Positions 20,020 to 29,928 of a stretch of DNA of 39,749 nucleotides are shown here, one piece after another; positions within the stretch are counted from its first letter, which is position 1; each line of letters begins with the position of its first letter. The notes under the pieces are model-generated. The model had not been told where the DNA came from. It ran no database searches and saw only the letters and a list, made by a program, of their open reading frames with translations. Both the position numbers and the translations under genes were made by a program. This DNA is from Aeromonadaceae bacterium (lineage in GTDB: Bacteria > Pseudomonadota > Gammaproteobacteria > Enterobacterales > Aeromonadaceae), in NCBI GenBank assembly GCA_021209335.1, contig JAJOIN010000090.1, forward strand, positions 1 through 39,749, read 5' to 3'.

Positions 20020-20095
20020 TCAATAACCTCAATTACATCTTCTTGGTGTGGCCAGCGCCACCTGGCAAGCAGTCTATCTCAGGCTGGCGTGGGTG

Positions 20096-20719
20096 TCAGT
20101 CCCGTTTTGCCAGCACGGCATCCACCAGACCATAGGCAACCGCCTGCTCGGCCGACATGAAATTATCTCGATCCGTATCCCGCTCAATGGTTTCCAGCGG
20201 TTGGCCGGTATGGAAGGCCAGCCGGTCGTTGAGGGTCTGCTTGATCTTCAAAATTTCCATGGCATGGATCTGAATGTCAGAGGCCTGGCCCTGGAAGCCA
20301 CCCAGCGGCTGGTGGATCATCACCCGGGAGTGGGGCAGGCAGAAGCGCTTGCCCTTGGCGCCACCGGCCAGCAGGAAGGCGCCCATGGAGCAGGCCTGGC
20401 CCATGCAGACGGTGCTCACATCCGGCTTGATAAACTGCATGGTGTCATAGATAGACATGCCCGCGGTGACCGAGCCGCCCGGTGAGTTGATATACAGATA
20501 GATGTCCTTGTCCGGACTCTCGGACTCCAGAAACAGCAGTTGCGCCACCACCAGGTTGGCCATCTGATCTTCCACCTGGCCGGTGAGGAAGATCACCCGC
20601 TCCTTGAGCAAGCGGGAGTAGATGTCATAGGAACGCTCTCCCTTGGCGGTCTGCTCCACCACCATGGGAACCAAGGCATTGCTGGGCGCCAGCAGAGGAT
20701 CATTAAAATAATTGTTCAT
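20096..20719 (-). CDS. clpP: ATP-dependent Clp protease proteolytic subunit ClpP
   Basis: [94 protein letters not shown]. Confidence 0.98.
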   Translation of the reverse strand: MNNYFNDPLLAPSNALVPMVVEQTAKGERSYDIYSRLLKERVIFLTGQVEDQMANLVVAQLLFLESESPDKDIYLYINSPGGSVTAGMSIYDTMQFIKPDVSTVCMGQACSMGAFLLAGGAKGKRFCLPHSRVMIHQPLGGFQGQASDIQIHAMEILKIKQTLNDRLAFHTGQPLETIERDTDRDNFMSAEQAVAYGLVDAVLAKRD

Positions 20720-20737
20720 ATAGTGCTGTTCCTGAAA

Positions 20738-20773
20738 ATAAAAAGGCCCGCGTGAGCATCACACGGGCCATTA
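20738..20773 (-). terminator. Rho-independent terminator between tig and clpP
   Basis: Minus strand TGGCCCGTGTGATGCTCACGCGGGCCTTTTTATTTT. Confidence 0.85.
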
Positions 20774-20806
20774 TAGCCATCAGCTTTACCAATCCGTCAA
20801 ATGGGA

Positions 20807-22117
20807 TCAGGCAGCTACGGCGTTTTTGTTGATGACTTCGTCAAAAGACATCGGCTTTTCAGTCACTTGAGCCTTGCTCATGATGAAATCTACCGCCTGT
20901 TCCTCAACGGCCAGATTACGGATATTGTTCAGCAATTGCTCGTTCTTGAAGTAGTAATCCACCACTTCTTGCGGATCTTCGTAGGCAGTAGCCATGGACT
21001 CGATAATGCTCTTCACCCGAGCATCGTCAGCCTTGATCTCGTTGGTGCGAATGACTTCGCCCAGCAGCAGACCGATGCGAACACGGCGCTCGGCTTGGGC
21101 CTGGAACAGCTCATCCGGCAGCTGGGGCACGTTGTTGCCTTGAGCACCACCGAAGCGTTGCATGGCTTGCTGACGCAGGCCTTCAATTTCCTGGGCCACG
21201 GCGGCTTGGGGAACATCCAGGGCGTTGTGCTCAACCAGACCGTTCAGCACCTGCTCCTTGACGCGGTTCTTCAGCGCCTGGCTCAGTTCACGCTCCATGT
21301 TCTTGCGCACTTCGGCCTTCAGGCTGTCCACGGCACCGTCTTCGATACCGAAACGCTTGACGAACTCTTCGGTCAGCTCGGGCAGCTCTTGCTTCTCAAC
21401 CTTGTTCAGGGTGATGGCGAACTTGGCCGCTTTACCCTTGAGGTGCTCGGCGTGATACTCCTCGGGGAAGGTCACGTCGATGTCAAACGATTCACCGGCC
21501 TTCTTGCCCTGGATGCCGTCTTCAAAACCGGGGATCATGCGACCTGCGCCCATCACCAGGTTGAAGTTCTCGGCCTTGCCGCCTTCAAACTCTTCACCAT
21601 CGATGGAACCCACGAAGTTCATGTTGACACGCAGCCCCTCGGCCGCAGCGGCGTCCGCCTCAACCCAGGTGGCGTGCTGCTTGCGCAGGGTTTCCAGCAT
21701 CTTGTCCAGATCGGCATCGGCCACCGCCGCCACCGGCTTTTCAACCTGGATGGCTTCGAGGTTCTGCACTTCGATTTCCGGATAGACTTCAAAGGTGGCG
21801 GTGAAGACGAAATCGGCACCGGTTTCGAAGGTCTTGACGTCCATGGAAGGGGCGCCAACCGGGCTCAGCTTCTGGGCAATCACGGCTTCGATGTAGTTGC
21901 GTTGCATCAGGTCGTTGGCCACGTCGGCAGCCACAGACTGACCATACATCTTCTTGATCATGGCAACCGGAGCCTTGCCGGGACGGAAGCCGTCAATGCG
22001 GCGAGTCTTGGCCAGCTTGTTCAGGCGGGTGTTGATTTCCTTGTCCATCACATCAGCCGGAACTGTGATAGTAAGACGGCGCTCCAGACCTTGGGTCGTC
22101 TCTACAGAAACTTGCAT
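20807..22117 (-). CDS. tig: Trigger factor
   Basis: [63 protein letters not shown]-like domain; upstream of clpP. Confidence 0.98.
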   Translation of the reverse strand: MQVSVETTQGLERRLTITVPADVMDKEINTRLNKLAKTRRIDGFRPGKAPVAMIKKMYGQSVAADVANDLMQRNYIEAVIAQKLSPVGAPSMDVKTFETGADFVFTATFEVYPEIEVQNLEAIQVEKPVAAVADADLDKMLETLRKQHATWVEADAAAAEGLRVNMNFVGSIDGEEFEGGKAENFNLVMGAGRMIPGFEDGIQGKKAGESFDIDVTFPEEYHAEHLKGKAAKFAITLNKVEKQELPELTEEFVKRFGIEDGAVDSLKAEVRKNMERELSQALKNRVKEQVLNGLVEHNALDVPQAAVAQEIEGLRQQAMQRFGGAQGNNVPQLPDELFQAQAERRVRIGLLLGEVIRTNEIKADDARVKSIIESMATAYEDPQEVVDYYFKNEQLLNNIRNLAVEEQAVDFIMSKAQVTEKPMSFDEVINKNAVAA

Positions 22118-22480
22118 TGCTTTACCTCGTTCAACTCAGCACTCACTGTGCTGGCCCTGATTCTCAGTTCGGCCGGGAGTTCCCGGACCAGACGCTTCGT
22201 AAGACGGGGAATCATTCCATTCCCCGCACATAAAATGACGCGGCATTATAGCCACTCTCGTTGGGGGAGTCGAGCCATAGGCCGGCGCTGGAGCGGAGCA
22301 AACCTGGTCGACATGGCCAAAGTTGCTCAGATATCCGGCACTCTGTGTCGTTTTGCGATCCTAGCCACAATTTCCTGCTGCCGGCACTGGCCAGCCGCCA
22401 CAGGGCTGACTGCCCAAGCTGACGCCGCTTTGCTAGAGTGCGCACTTTGCATTCCGTGCCGGTAGACACAAGGTGCCACC

Positions 22481-23569
22481 ATGACTCAGACCCCGCCCCT
22501 GGGACTTATCGAAGGCTTTTTTGGCAAAGGCTGGCACTGGCCGGATCGGTTGGCATACCCGACCTGGCTCAAGCAACATGGCTATGATTTTTACCTCTAT
22601 GCCCCCAAGGAGGATGCCTGCCTGCGCCGGCACTGGCAGCGGGACTGGGATCCGGCCACCCTGGCTCAACTACAAACCCTGCGCCAAGCCTGCCGGGAGG
22701 CCGGCATCGCCTTTGGCATCGGCCTGACCCCCATGGCGGCCCATCATGATTACGCGACCAGCCGGCCACGCCTGCTGGCGCGGGTGCGTCAGATAGAGGC
22801 GGCCCTGGCGCCAGATATTTTCGCCCTGCTGTTTGATGACATGCCCAGCGACACCCCGCAGCTGGCCCAGCTGCAGATCGCCATGGCCCACGACGTGGCT
22901 GCCGTCAGTGCAGCCCGGCGCTTCATTCTCTGCCCCAGCTTTTACAGCACGGATCCCATCCTGGAAAAAGTGTTTGGCGCCATGCCGGCCCATTACTGGC
23001 ACACCCTGGGCCAGGGGCTGGATCCGCGCTTCGATCTGTTCTGGACCGGCCCCAAGGTCTGCTCCAGCGACTATCCGCTGGAACATCTGAGCTGGGTGAC
23101 CGAGCAACTGGGCCGCCGGCCGTTTTTGTGGGACAACTATCCGGTGAACGACGGCAAGAAGGCCAGCGACTACCTCTATCTGGCCCCCTTTAGCGGTCGG
23201 GGTCAGGCTCAGGCGCCTTATCTCGCCGGCCACGCGGTCAACCCCATGAAGCAGCCGACCCTGTCACGCCTGCCCCTGGCCACCCTGCCCATGGCCTATG
23301 CCGATGCCAACTATTGTGCGGCCGAGGCCTTTTTGCCGGCGGCCAGAGACTGTGTGACGGCGGGGCTGGCCGAGCAGCTGGCGCAGGATCTGCCGCTGCT
23401 GGCGGAGGTAGGCTTGCCCAATCTGACGCCGCTTGAACGGCAAACATTGCAGGGCCATTACCGGCCCTGGCTTGACTGTGCCGACGAGGCCAGCCGGCGC
23501 TGCGCCCGCGAGCTGCTTAGCTGGCTGGCTGGCGGCTACTGTTTCGACCCGGCCTGTCTGACGGGTTAA
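22481..23569 (+). CDS. GH84-family beta-N-acetylglucosaminidase-like protein
   Basis: GLIEGFFGKGWHW...YLYAPKEDACLRRHW...IFALLFDDMPSDTPQ...DLFWTGPKVCSSDYP...FLWDNYPVNDG...GHAVNPMKQ match GH84 motifs, including the catalytic Asp-Asp pair. Confidence 0.85.
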   Translation: MTQTPPLGLIEGFFGKGWHWPDRLAYPTWLKQHGYDFYLYAPKEDACLRRHWQRDWDPATLAQLQTLRQACREAGIAFGIGLTPMAAHHDYATSRPRLLARVRQIEAALAPDIFALLFDDMPSDTPQLAQLQIAMAHDVAAVSAARRFILCPSFYSTDPILEKVFGAMPAHYWHTLGQGLDPRFDLFWTGPKVCSSDYPLEHLSWVTEQLGRRPFLWDNYPVNDGKKASDYLYLAPFSGRGQAQAPYLAGHAVNPMKQPTLSRLPLATLPMAYADANYCAAEAFLPAARDCVTAGLAEQLAQDLPLLAEVGLPNLTPLERQTLQGHYRPWLDCADEASRRCARELLSWLAGGYCFDPACLTG

Positions 23570-24324
23570 GCCGGCGCCCGGCGGGCAATCCCCGCCTGAC
23601 TGAGGGCCTCGGCACAACGCCGGGCGAAGGACAAGGCGTGGGGGCCGTCGCCGTGCAGGCAGACGGTCTGGGCCTCTAGCCCGACCCAGTGTCCGTCCGG
23701 GGTGTGCACGCCGCCATCGCGCACCAGGCTCAGCAGCTGGACCACGGCCGCCTCTTCATCGTCCAGCAGGGCCCCCGGCGTGCCTCTGGGCAGCAGATGG
23801 CCATCTGCGCCATAGCCGCGGTCTACAAATACCTCGCTCACCCCCTCAAGCCCCAGGGCCCGCGCCTCGCCCAGCAGAGCACCACCGGCCAGGGCATAGA
23901 GCCGCAGGCTTGGATCCAGATCCTTCACCGCCTGGGCGATGGCCTGGGCCAAGGGTCTATCTCGTGCCGCCATGTTGTAGAGAGCGCCATGGGGTTTGAC
24001 ATGGTGCAGCCGGCCCCCCGCCGCCAGGACAAAGGCCTGCAAGGCACCGACCTGATACAGGGTCAGCGCGTAGGCCTCCTGCGGACTGATGGCCAGCTCC
24101 CGCCGGCCAAAGCCCTGCCGGTCCGGCAGGCCGGGATGGGCGCCGATGGCCAGTCCATGGGCCAGGGCGTCCGCCACCGTCTGGCGCATCAGCGCCGGAT
24201 CACCGGCGTGCACACCGCAGGCGATATTCACCGAGCTCAGATACGGCATCAGGGCCACATCGTCGCCCAGCCGGTAAGGGCCAAAGCCCTCCCCCAGATC
24301 GCAATTGAGATCCACGCTCAGCAT
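23566..24324 (-). CDS. pxpA: 5-oxoprolinase subunit PxpA (LamB/YcsF family)
   Basis: LSVDLNCDLGEGFGPYRLGDDVALMPYLSSVNIACGVHAGDPALMRQTV... is the LamB/YcsF signature. Confidence 0.95.
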   Translation of the reverse strand: MLSVDLNCDLGEGFGPYRLGDDVALMPYLSSVNIACGVHAGDPALMRQTVADALAHGLAIGAHPGLPDRQGFGRRELAISPQEAYALTLYQVGALQAFVLAAGGRLHHVKPHGALYNMAARDRPLAQAIAQAVKDLDPSLRLYALAGGALLGEARALGLEGVSEVFVDRGYGADGHLLPRGTPGALLDDEEAAVVQLLSLVRDGGVHTPDGHWVGLEAQTVCLHGDGPHALSFARRCAEALSQAGIARRAPA

Positions 24325-25250
24325 GTTTTGTCTGTGTCCTTAGCCAATAACAGTTCAATCCGCGCCAGGTAGCGCTGCTGTCGCAGCCAGGCCTGCTGGG
24401 CCTGGCTGCGGGTCACCGGCAGCAGCCTGACGGTCTGCCCCGGTGCCAGCTGGCCCAGACGCCACAGATCGGCGCGGCTCACCATGCCCAGGCGCGGGTA
24501 GCCGCCGCAGGTCTGGGCCTCGCAGCCCAGGATGATGGGCTGACCATCCGGCGGTACCTGAATGACGCCGGGCAAGAGACCATGAGATCTGAGCTCCTCC
24601 CCCGCCTCACGCACCAAGGGCTCGCCCGTGAGACGCAGCCCCATCCGATTGCTCTGTGCCGAGATCTGCCAGGCCTGATGGGACAGCTGCTGACGCACCT
24701 GGGGAAACCAGGACCACTCAGGCCCTGGTATAAAGCGCAGGCAACTGGGCGGCGTCGGCAGCAATATGCCCAGCGGCTCAGCAAGCGGCTGTGCCACCCC
24801 CAGGGTCAGCTCGGCGCCAGGCACCAGGGCCGCCCCCAGGCCGGCGGACAGATCCACGGCACAGGCCCCCAGGATGGGGGTGACACTCAGCCCCCCATCC
24901 AGAGCAACATAACTGCACAGGCCCAGGCGGGGTCGCCCCAGCACCAACTGCTGACCGGCAGTAAAGCGGACGCGCCAGCCCGGCCACACAGGCCTGCCAT
25001 CCAGCCGGGCCTGACAGTCGGCACCGGCGAGCGCCAACCAGCCAGCACAGGCAAAGCGCAGACTAAGCCCGCCCAGCAGACACTCGATGGCCGGCGCCTG
25101 AGGTGCATTCCCCACCAGACGGTTGGCCAGTTGCAGGCTCAAGCCGTCCAGAGCACCGGCCCGGCCAATGCCTAAGTGCCGCAGCCCCGTCCGCCCACCA
25201 TCCTGCACACTGCTCAGCAGACCGGTCTGCTCCACGACCACGGCTCTCAT
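24318..25250 (-). CDS. pxpC: 5-oxoprolinase subunit PxpC (biotin-dependent carboxyltransferase family / KipA-like)
   Basis: LLSSVQDGGRTGLRHLGIGRAGALDGLSLQLANRLVGN...GVIQVPPDGQPIILGCEAQTCGGYPRLGMVSRADLWRLGQLAPG. Confidence 0.94.
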   Translation of the reverse strand: MRAVVVEQTGLLSSVQDGGRTGLRHLGIGRAGALDGLSLQLANRLVGNAPQAPAIECLLGGLSLRFACAGWLALAGADCQARLDGRPVWPGWRVRFTAGQQLVLGRPRLGLCSYVALDGGLSVTPILGACAVDLSAGLGAALVPGAELTLGVAQPLAEPLGILLPTPPSCLRFIPGPEWSWFPQVRQQLSHQAWQISAQSNRMGLRLTGEPLVREAGEELRSHGLLPGVIQVPPDGQPIILGCEAQTCGGYPRLGMVSRADLWRLGQLAPGQTVRLLPVTRSQAQQAWLRQQRYLARIELLLAKDTDKTC

Positions 25251-25909
25251 GCGCTCACCGCCACAAAGCGCACCCTGTCCCCAGGCGCCCAGACACAGGG
25301 GGGCGAACGTGCCGCATCAAACAGCACCCAATCCGTCTGGCCTATGATCTGCCAGCCCCCCGGGCAGACCCGCGGATAGACGCCGGTCTGCGCACCGCCA
25401 ATGGCCACGGCGCCGGCCGGCACCCGCACCCTGGGGGTGGCCCGCCGCGGGGTGGTGAGGGCGGCGGGCAAGCCCGCCAGGTAGGCAAACCCCGGCATAA
25501 AGCCCAGAAAGTAGACCTGATACTCGGCCTGACTGTGCTGGCGGATCACCTCGGCGGGGCTCAGGCCACAATGGACCGCCACCGCATCCAGATCCGGCCC
25601 CCACTCGCCGCCATAACGCACCGGTATTTCCAGCAGACGACCGGTCAGCGCCTGGGGTTGCAGCCCGTGCCACTGATCTTGCAACGCCGCCGCCAGGGTT
25701 TCGAACGACCAAAACCCGGGCAGATAGTCCAGCAACAGATTATTCATGCCCGGCACCACCTCACTGATACCCGGCTGGCCGCGCCACAGATCGGCCAGTT
25801 GCCAGATCCGTTGCTGCGCCGCCAACGCCACCGGCGGCGCGCACTCAAGCAACAGGGCCGTCTCCCCCAGGGCAGACAGATGAATTGGCGAGCGGATCTG
25901 TGTCGACAT
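25247..25909 (-). CDS. pxpB: 5-oxoprolinase subunit PxpB (KipI family)
   Basis: ALGETALLLECAP...VVPGMNNLLLDYLPG...IPVRYGGEWGPDLDAVAVHCGLSPAEVIRQHSQAEYQVYFLGFMPGFAYLAGL. Confidence 0.94.
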   Translation of the reverse strand: MSTQIRSPIHLSALGETALLLECAPPVALAAQQRIWQLADLWRGQPGISEVVPGMNNLLLDYLPGFWSFETLAAALQDQWHGLQPQALTGRLLEIPVRYGGEWGPDLDAVAVHCGLSPAEVIRQHSQAEYQVYFLGFMPGFAYLAGLPAALTTPRRATPRVRVPAGAVAIGGAQTGVYPRVCPGGWQIIGQTDWVLFDAARSPPCVWAPGDRVRFVAVSA

Positions 25910-26027
25910 GGCGAGGAGTCCTTGAGCCTGGTGGCGGCGTCTACCGACAAACTATCCGACCCCGGCTAAGCGGACAAGCCTGGTGTTAGCCATCCACCTG
26001 GGAGGCTTAGAAAAGGCCGGGCCCTGA

Positions 26028-26306
26028 CTAGATATAGAGATCCACGTGCTCCTGGCCATCCTTACCGGTTTTCACATCGGTGTCGGGCTCGGCGTCGTCC
26101 GGCACGGCAGTGGCCTCAGCGTCGTGGGGATGAGGTTCGGGATGATATTCATCCTGCGGCCCCCGCTCCTGGGGATCCTTGTGGCTTTCGACCCGGCGTA
26201 ACTTGGCCTCAGGCGAGATATGCGCCACGTCCTTGTTGAACTCGCCGCTGCCGGGCTTGATGGGTGCCCGGGGCAGTATGCTAAAGAGCAGATCCTGATT
26301 GGGCAT
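26028..26306 (-). CDS. Small hydrophilic hypothetical protein
   Basis: ATG at 26306 preceded by CAGGAGATCTGTC; MPNQDLLFSILPRAPIKPGSGEFNKDVAHISPEAKLRRVESHKDPQERGPQDEYHPEPHPHDAEATAVPDDAEPDTDVKTGKDGQEHVDLYI. Confidence 0.65.
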   Translation of the reverse strand: MPNQDLLFSILPRAPIKPGSGEFNKDVAHISPEAKLRRVESHKDPQERGPQDEYHPEPHPHDAEATAVPDDAEPDTDVKTGKDGQEHVDLYI

Positions 26307-26397
26307 GACAGATCTCCTGTGTTGTGTCTTTATTATCGGCCGCATTGCGCAATCTTTGAGCACCCTGGCGGAGGTTTTGCATAGCCGCACGACCGGC

Positions 26398-26425
26398 TTG
26401 CATTTTTTTGCCAGCCCTGTATCGT
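26398..26425 (+). promoter_or_regulatory. Putative sigma70 promoter of the his operon
   Basis: TTGCAT-16 nt-TATCGT, 35 nt upstream of the hisL ATG; moderate match to consensus. Confidence 0.45.
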
Positions 26426-26459
26426 TGGGCCCTATCGAACAAGGAAAGGGTTAGACGCC

Positions 26460-26513
26460 ATGCGAGCACAGCTCCTGAACACTATTCATCACCACCACCA
26501 TCATCCCGAATAG
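26460..26513 (+). CDS. hisL: his operon leader peptide (MRAQLLNTIHHHHHHPE)
   Basis: ATG CGA GCA CAG CTC CTG AAC ACT ATT CAT CAC CAC CAC CAT CAT CCC GAA TAG; AAGG upstream; six consecutive His codons upstream of hisG. Too short for the ORF track. Confidence 0.95.
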   Translation: MRAQLLNTIHHHHHHPE

Positions 26514-26579
26514 TCTTTCAGGAGGGTGACTGCTGGAAGACACGAAAGTGAACTTCCAGGCGGCCCCAGCCACAGTTGC

Positions 26580-26616
26580 AAAACCCTCGGAAGATCACCA
26601 CTTCCGAGGGTTTTTT
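26580..26616 (+). terminator. his operon attenuator terminator
   Basis: AAACCCTCGGAAG-ATCACCA-CTTCCGAGGGTTTTTT: 13-bp stem with T-run, between hisL and hisG. Confidence 0.93.
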
Positions 26617-26636
26617 CATTTAACAAGGATCAAAAA

Positions 26637-27533
26637 ATGGATAGCAAACGCCTACGTATCGCGATGCAAAAGTCTGGCCGCCTGAGCCAGGACTCCCAAG
26701 CCCTGCTCAAGAGCTGTGGCCTCAAGATCAACCTGCGGGAAGACCGCCTCATCGCCCACGTGGAAAACATGCCCATCGACATTTTGCGGGTGCGGGATGA
26801 TGACATCCCGGGCCTGGTGATGGACGGTGTGGTGGACCTGGGGGTGGTGGGCGAAAACGTGCTCGAAGAAACCATGCTCGAACGCGCCCGCCTCGAGATG
26901 CCGGTGGACTACAAGGTGCTGCAGCGGCTGGACTACGGCGGCTGCCGTCTCTCCTTGGCCGTGCCCCAGGAGCAGGTCTGGGAGGGCGTCGCCAGCCTCA
27001 ACGGCAAGCGTATCGCCACCACCTACCCCAACCTGCTGACCCGTTACCTGGCCGAGCGCGGCGTCAAATACAAGCCGGTGCTGCTGACCGGCTCGGTGGA
27101 AGTGGCGCCGCGGGCCGGGCTGGCCGACGGCATCTGCGATCTGGTGAGTTCAGGCGCCACCCTGGAGGCGAACGGCCTCAAGGAAGTGGAGATCATCTAT
27201 CAGTCCAAGGCAGTGCTCATTCAGACCTGCAACGAGTTGGATGCGGCCAAGCAGCAGATCATCGATACCCTGATCCCTCGCCTGCAAGGCATGCTGCAGG
27301 CCCGCGAAAGCAAATACATCATGCTGCACGCCCCCAAGGACAAGCTGGCCGAGATCAGCGCCCTGATGCCCGGCGCCGAAAACCCCACCATCATGAACCT
27401 GGCCGGTGACACCAATCATGTGGCCATGCACGTGGTTTCCACCGAAACCCTGTTCTGGGAGACCATGGAGAAGATCAAGGCCCTGGGAGCCAGCTCCATT
27501 CTGGTGTTGCCCATCGAAAAGATGATGGAGTAA
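26637..27533 (+). CDS. hisG: ATP phosphoribosyltransferase
   Basis: [78 protein letters not shown]; start at ATG 26637, not the longer ORF start. Confidence 0.98.
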   Translation: MDSKRLRIAMQKSGRLSQDSQALLKSCGLKINLREDRLIAHVENMPIDILRVRDDDIPGLVMDGVVDLGVVGENVLEETMLERARLEMPVDYKVLQRLDYGGCRLSLAVPQEQVWEGVASLNGKRIATTYPNLLTRYLAERGVKYKPVLLTGSVEVAPRAGLADGICDLVSSGATLEANGLKEVEIIYQSKAVLIQTCNELDAAKQQIIDTLIPRLQGMLQARESKYIMLHAPKDKLAEISALMPGAENPTIMNLAGDTNHVAMHVVSTETLFWETMEKIKALGASSILVLPIEKMME

Positions 27534-27542
27534 GGAGGCGTC

Positions 27543-28847
27543 ATGCGTATCGTCAACTGGGCCGAACTGAGCCCGCAGGATCGCCGCACTCAGCTGACCC
27601 GTCCGGCCATGAATCAGGCCGCTGACATCAGCGCCACCGTGCTCAACATCCTGACCAACATCCGCCGCGAGGGCGACAAGGCCCTCAAGGAGTACACGGC
27701 CGCCTTTGACAAGGTGCCCGATGGCAAGATAGTGCTGAGCCAGGCCGAGATCGATGCCGCCGCCGATGCCGTCACCCCGGCCATGCAGCAGGCCATCCGC
27801 CATGCCTATGACAACATAGCCCGCTTCCACGCCGCCCAGCAGATGGCGCCCCTGGTGATGGACACCCAGCCCGGTGTGCGCTGCGAGCTGCACACCCACC
27901 CCATCGGTCGGGTCGGCCTCTATGTGCCCGGTGGCAGCGCGCCGCTGGTGAGTACAGTGCTGATGCTGGCGGTGCCTGCCAAGCTGGCCGGCTGCCGCAA
28001 GGTGGTGCTCTGCTCCCCGCCCCCCATCGCCAACGAGATCTTGTTTGCCGCCCGCCTGTGCGGCGTGAGCGAGATCTACACCATGGGTGGCGCCCAGGCC
28101 ATCGCCGCCATGGCCTACGGCACCCAGACGGTACAGAAGGTGGACAAGATCTTCGGCCCTGGCAACGCCTGGGTCACCGAGGCCAAGCGTCAGGTCAGTC
28201 TGGATGTGCGCGGTGCCGCCATCGACATGCCCGCTGGCCCCTCCGAGGTGCTGGTGATCGCCGATGACAGCGCCAATCCGGAGTTTGTCGCCGCCGATCT
28301 GCTCTCCCAGGCCGAGCACGGCCCGGACTCCCAGGTGGTACTGGTCACCCCCAGCATCACTCTGGCCAAGGCGGTGGCTGCGGCGGTGGAGCGTCAGCTG
28401 CAGACCCTCAGCCGCGCCGACATCGCCCGTAAGGCCCTGGCCGAGAGCTTCACCCTACTGTGCGGCAATCTCAAGGAGGCCTGTGCCATCTCCAACGAGT
28501 ACGCGCCTGAGCACCTGATAGTGCAAACCAGTGCGCCGCGGGAGCTGCTGCCATGGCTCGAAAACGCCGGCTCCATCTTCCTGGGTGCCTGGACCCCTGA
28601 GTCCGTCGGGGATTACGCCAGCGGTACCAACCACACCCTGCCCACCTACGGCTATGCAAGAACGGCCTCCAGCCTGGGGCTGGCGGATTACCAGCGCCGC
28701 TACACGGTGCAGGAGCTCTCCGCCGAGGGCCTCAAGGGCCTGGGGGACACCGTCATCGCCATGGCCAACGCCGAAGGCTTGGATGCCCACCGCCAGGCGG
28801 TGGTGCTGCGGATGGCAGAAATCAACGCCCAGGAGCCTTCAGCATGA
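27543..28847 (+). CDS. hisD: Histidinol dehydrogenase
   Basis: 434 aa; GRVGLYVPGGSAPLVSTVLMLAVPAKLAGC, MGGAQAIAAMAYGT, his operon context. Confidence 0.98.
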   Translation: MRIVNWAELSPQDRRTQLTRPAMNQAADISATVLNILTNIRREGDKALKEYTAAFDKVPDGKIVLSQAEIDAAADAVTPAMQQAIRHAYDNIARFHAAQQMAPLVMDTQPGVRCELHTHPIGRVGLYVPGGSAPLVSTVLMLAVPAKLAGCRKVVLCSPPPIANEILFAARLCGVSEIYTMGGAQAIAAMAYGTQTVQKVDKIFGPGNAWVTEAKRQVSLDVRGAAIDMPAGPSEVLVIADDSANPEFVAADLLSQAEHGPDSQVVLVTPSITLAKAVAAAVERQLQTLSRADIARKALAESFTLLCGNLKEACAISNEYAPEHLIVQTSAPRELLPWLENAGSIFLGAWTPESVGDYASGTNHTLPTYGYARTASSLGLADYQRRYTVQELSAEGLKGLGDTVIAMANAEGLDAHRQAVVLRMAEINAQEPSA

Positions 28848-29914
28848 GCAAGACCTTGACCCAACTGGCCTGCCAACGGGTGCAGGCGCTGACCCCCTAT
28901 CTGTCCGCCCGCCGCATCGGTGGCAAGGGCCACGTGTTTTTGAACGCCAACGAGGCGCCCAAGGCCGAGCAGTACGAGCTCGATTGCAGCCGGCTCAATC
29001 GCTATCCCGAGTGCCAGCCGCCGGAGGTGATCCGCTGTTATGCCGCCTACGCCGGCCTCACCGCCGAACAGGTACTGGTGAGCCGTGGCTCTGATGAAGC
29101 CATCGAGCTGCTGATCCGCACCTTCTGCGAGCCAGGCGAAGAAGAGATCCTCTTCTGCCCGCCCACCTACGGCATGTACAGCATCAGCGCCGAGACCTGT
29201 GGCGTGGGCATGCGCACCCTGCCACCCCTGCCGGACTTCCAGCCGGACGTGCCCGCCATTTTGGCGGAGCTCTCCCGCGGCAAGCCCATCAAGGTGCTGT
29301 TCTTCTGCTCCCCCAACAACCCCACCGGCACCCTGGTGGCGCGGGAGAAGCTGATCCCCATACTGGAGGCCACCGCCGGCAAGAGCATAGTGGTGGTAGA
29401 CGAGGCCTACATCGAGTTCTGCCACGAGGCCAGCATGGTGGACTTGATCCGTCACTATCCGCATCTGGTGATCACCCGCACCCTGTCCAAGGGCTTCGCC
29501 CTGGCCGGCCTGCGTTGTGGCTTCACCCTGGCCAATCCGGAGGTGATCACTCTGCTGCTCAAGGTGATCGCCCCCTATCCCATCCCGGAGCCCGTGGCCC
29601 AGATCGCCGCCCAGGCCCTGAGCCCGGCAGGCCTGGACACCATGCGCAGCCGCGTGGCCTGGCTCAACCGCTTGAAGGCGGAGCTGAAGGCCGAGCTGGC
29701 CCAGCAGCCCTGCGTCCAGTCGCTGTTCGACGACCACGGCAACTTCCTGCTGGCGCGGTTCGACAGCGGCAGCGCCCTGTTCGCCGCCATGGTGGAGGCC
29801 GGTATCATACTGCGGGATTTTGGCAGCAAGCCCATGCTGGAGAATTGCGTGCGCATCACCATAGGTGACGAGGCCGAAATGGCCGCCGTCCTGGATGTGC
29901 TCAAGCGCCTGTAA
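28844..29914 (+). CDS. hisC: Histidinol-phosphate aminotransferase
   Basis: 356 aa; [59 protein letters not shown]. Confidence 0.98.
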   Translation: MSKTLTQLACQRVQALTPYLSARRIGGKGHVFLNANEAPKAEQYELDCSRLNRYPECQPPEVIRCYAAYAGLTAEQVLVSRGSDEAIELLIRTFCEPGEEEILFCPPTYGMYSISAETCGVGMRTLPPLPDFQPDVPAILAELSRGKPIKVLFFCSPNNPTGTLVAREKLIPILEATAGKSIVVVDEAYIEFCHEASMVDLIRHYPHLVITRTLSKGFALAGLRCGFTLANPEVITLLLKVIAPYPIPEPVAQIAAQALSPAGLDTMRSRVAWLNRLKAELKAELAQQPCVQSLFDDHGNFLLARFDSGSALFAAMVEAGIILRDFGSKPMLENCVRITIGDEAEMAAVLDVLKRL

Positions 29915-29928
29915 GCCAAGGAGTCAAA

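Noticed and set aside
20801-22465. 554-aa plus-strand ORF opposite tig
   Set aside because: Mirror frame of a highly expressed, codon-biased gene; trigger factor on the minus strand is unambiguous.
26474-26504. CAT/CAC run as a simple-sequence repeat or His-tag-like artefact
   Set aside because: It is in frame within a start-to-stop leader ORF directly upstream of an attenuator and hisG, so hisL is the right explanation.
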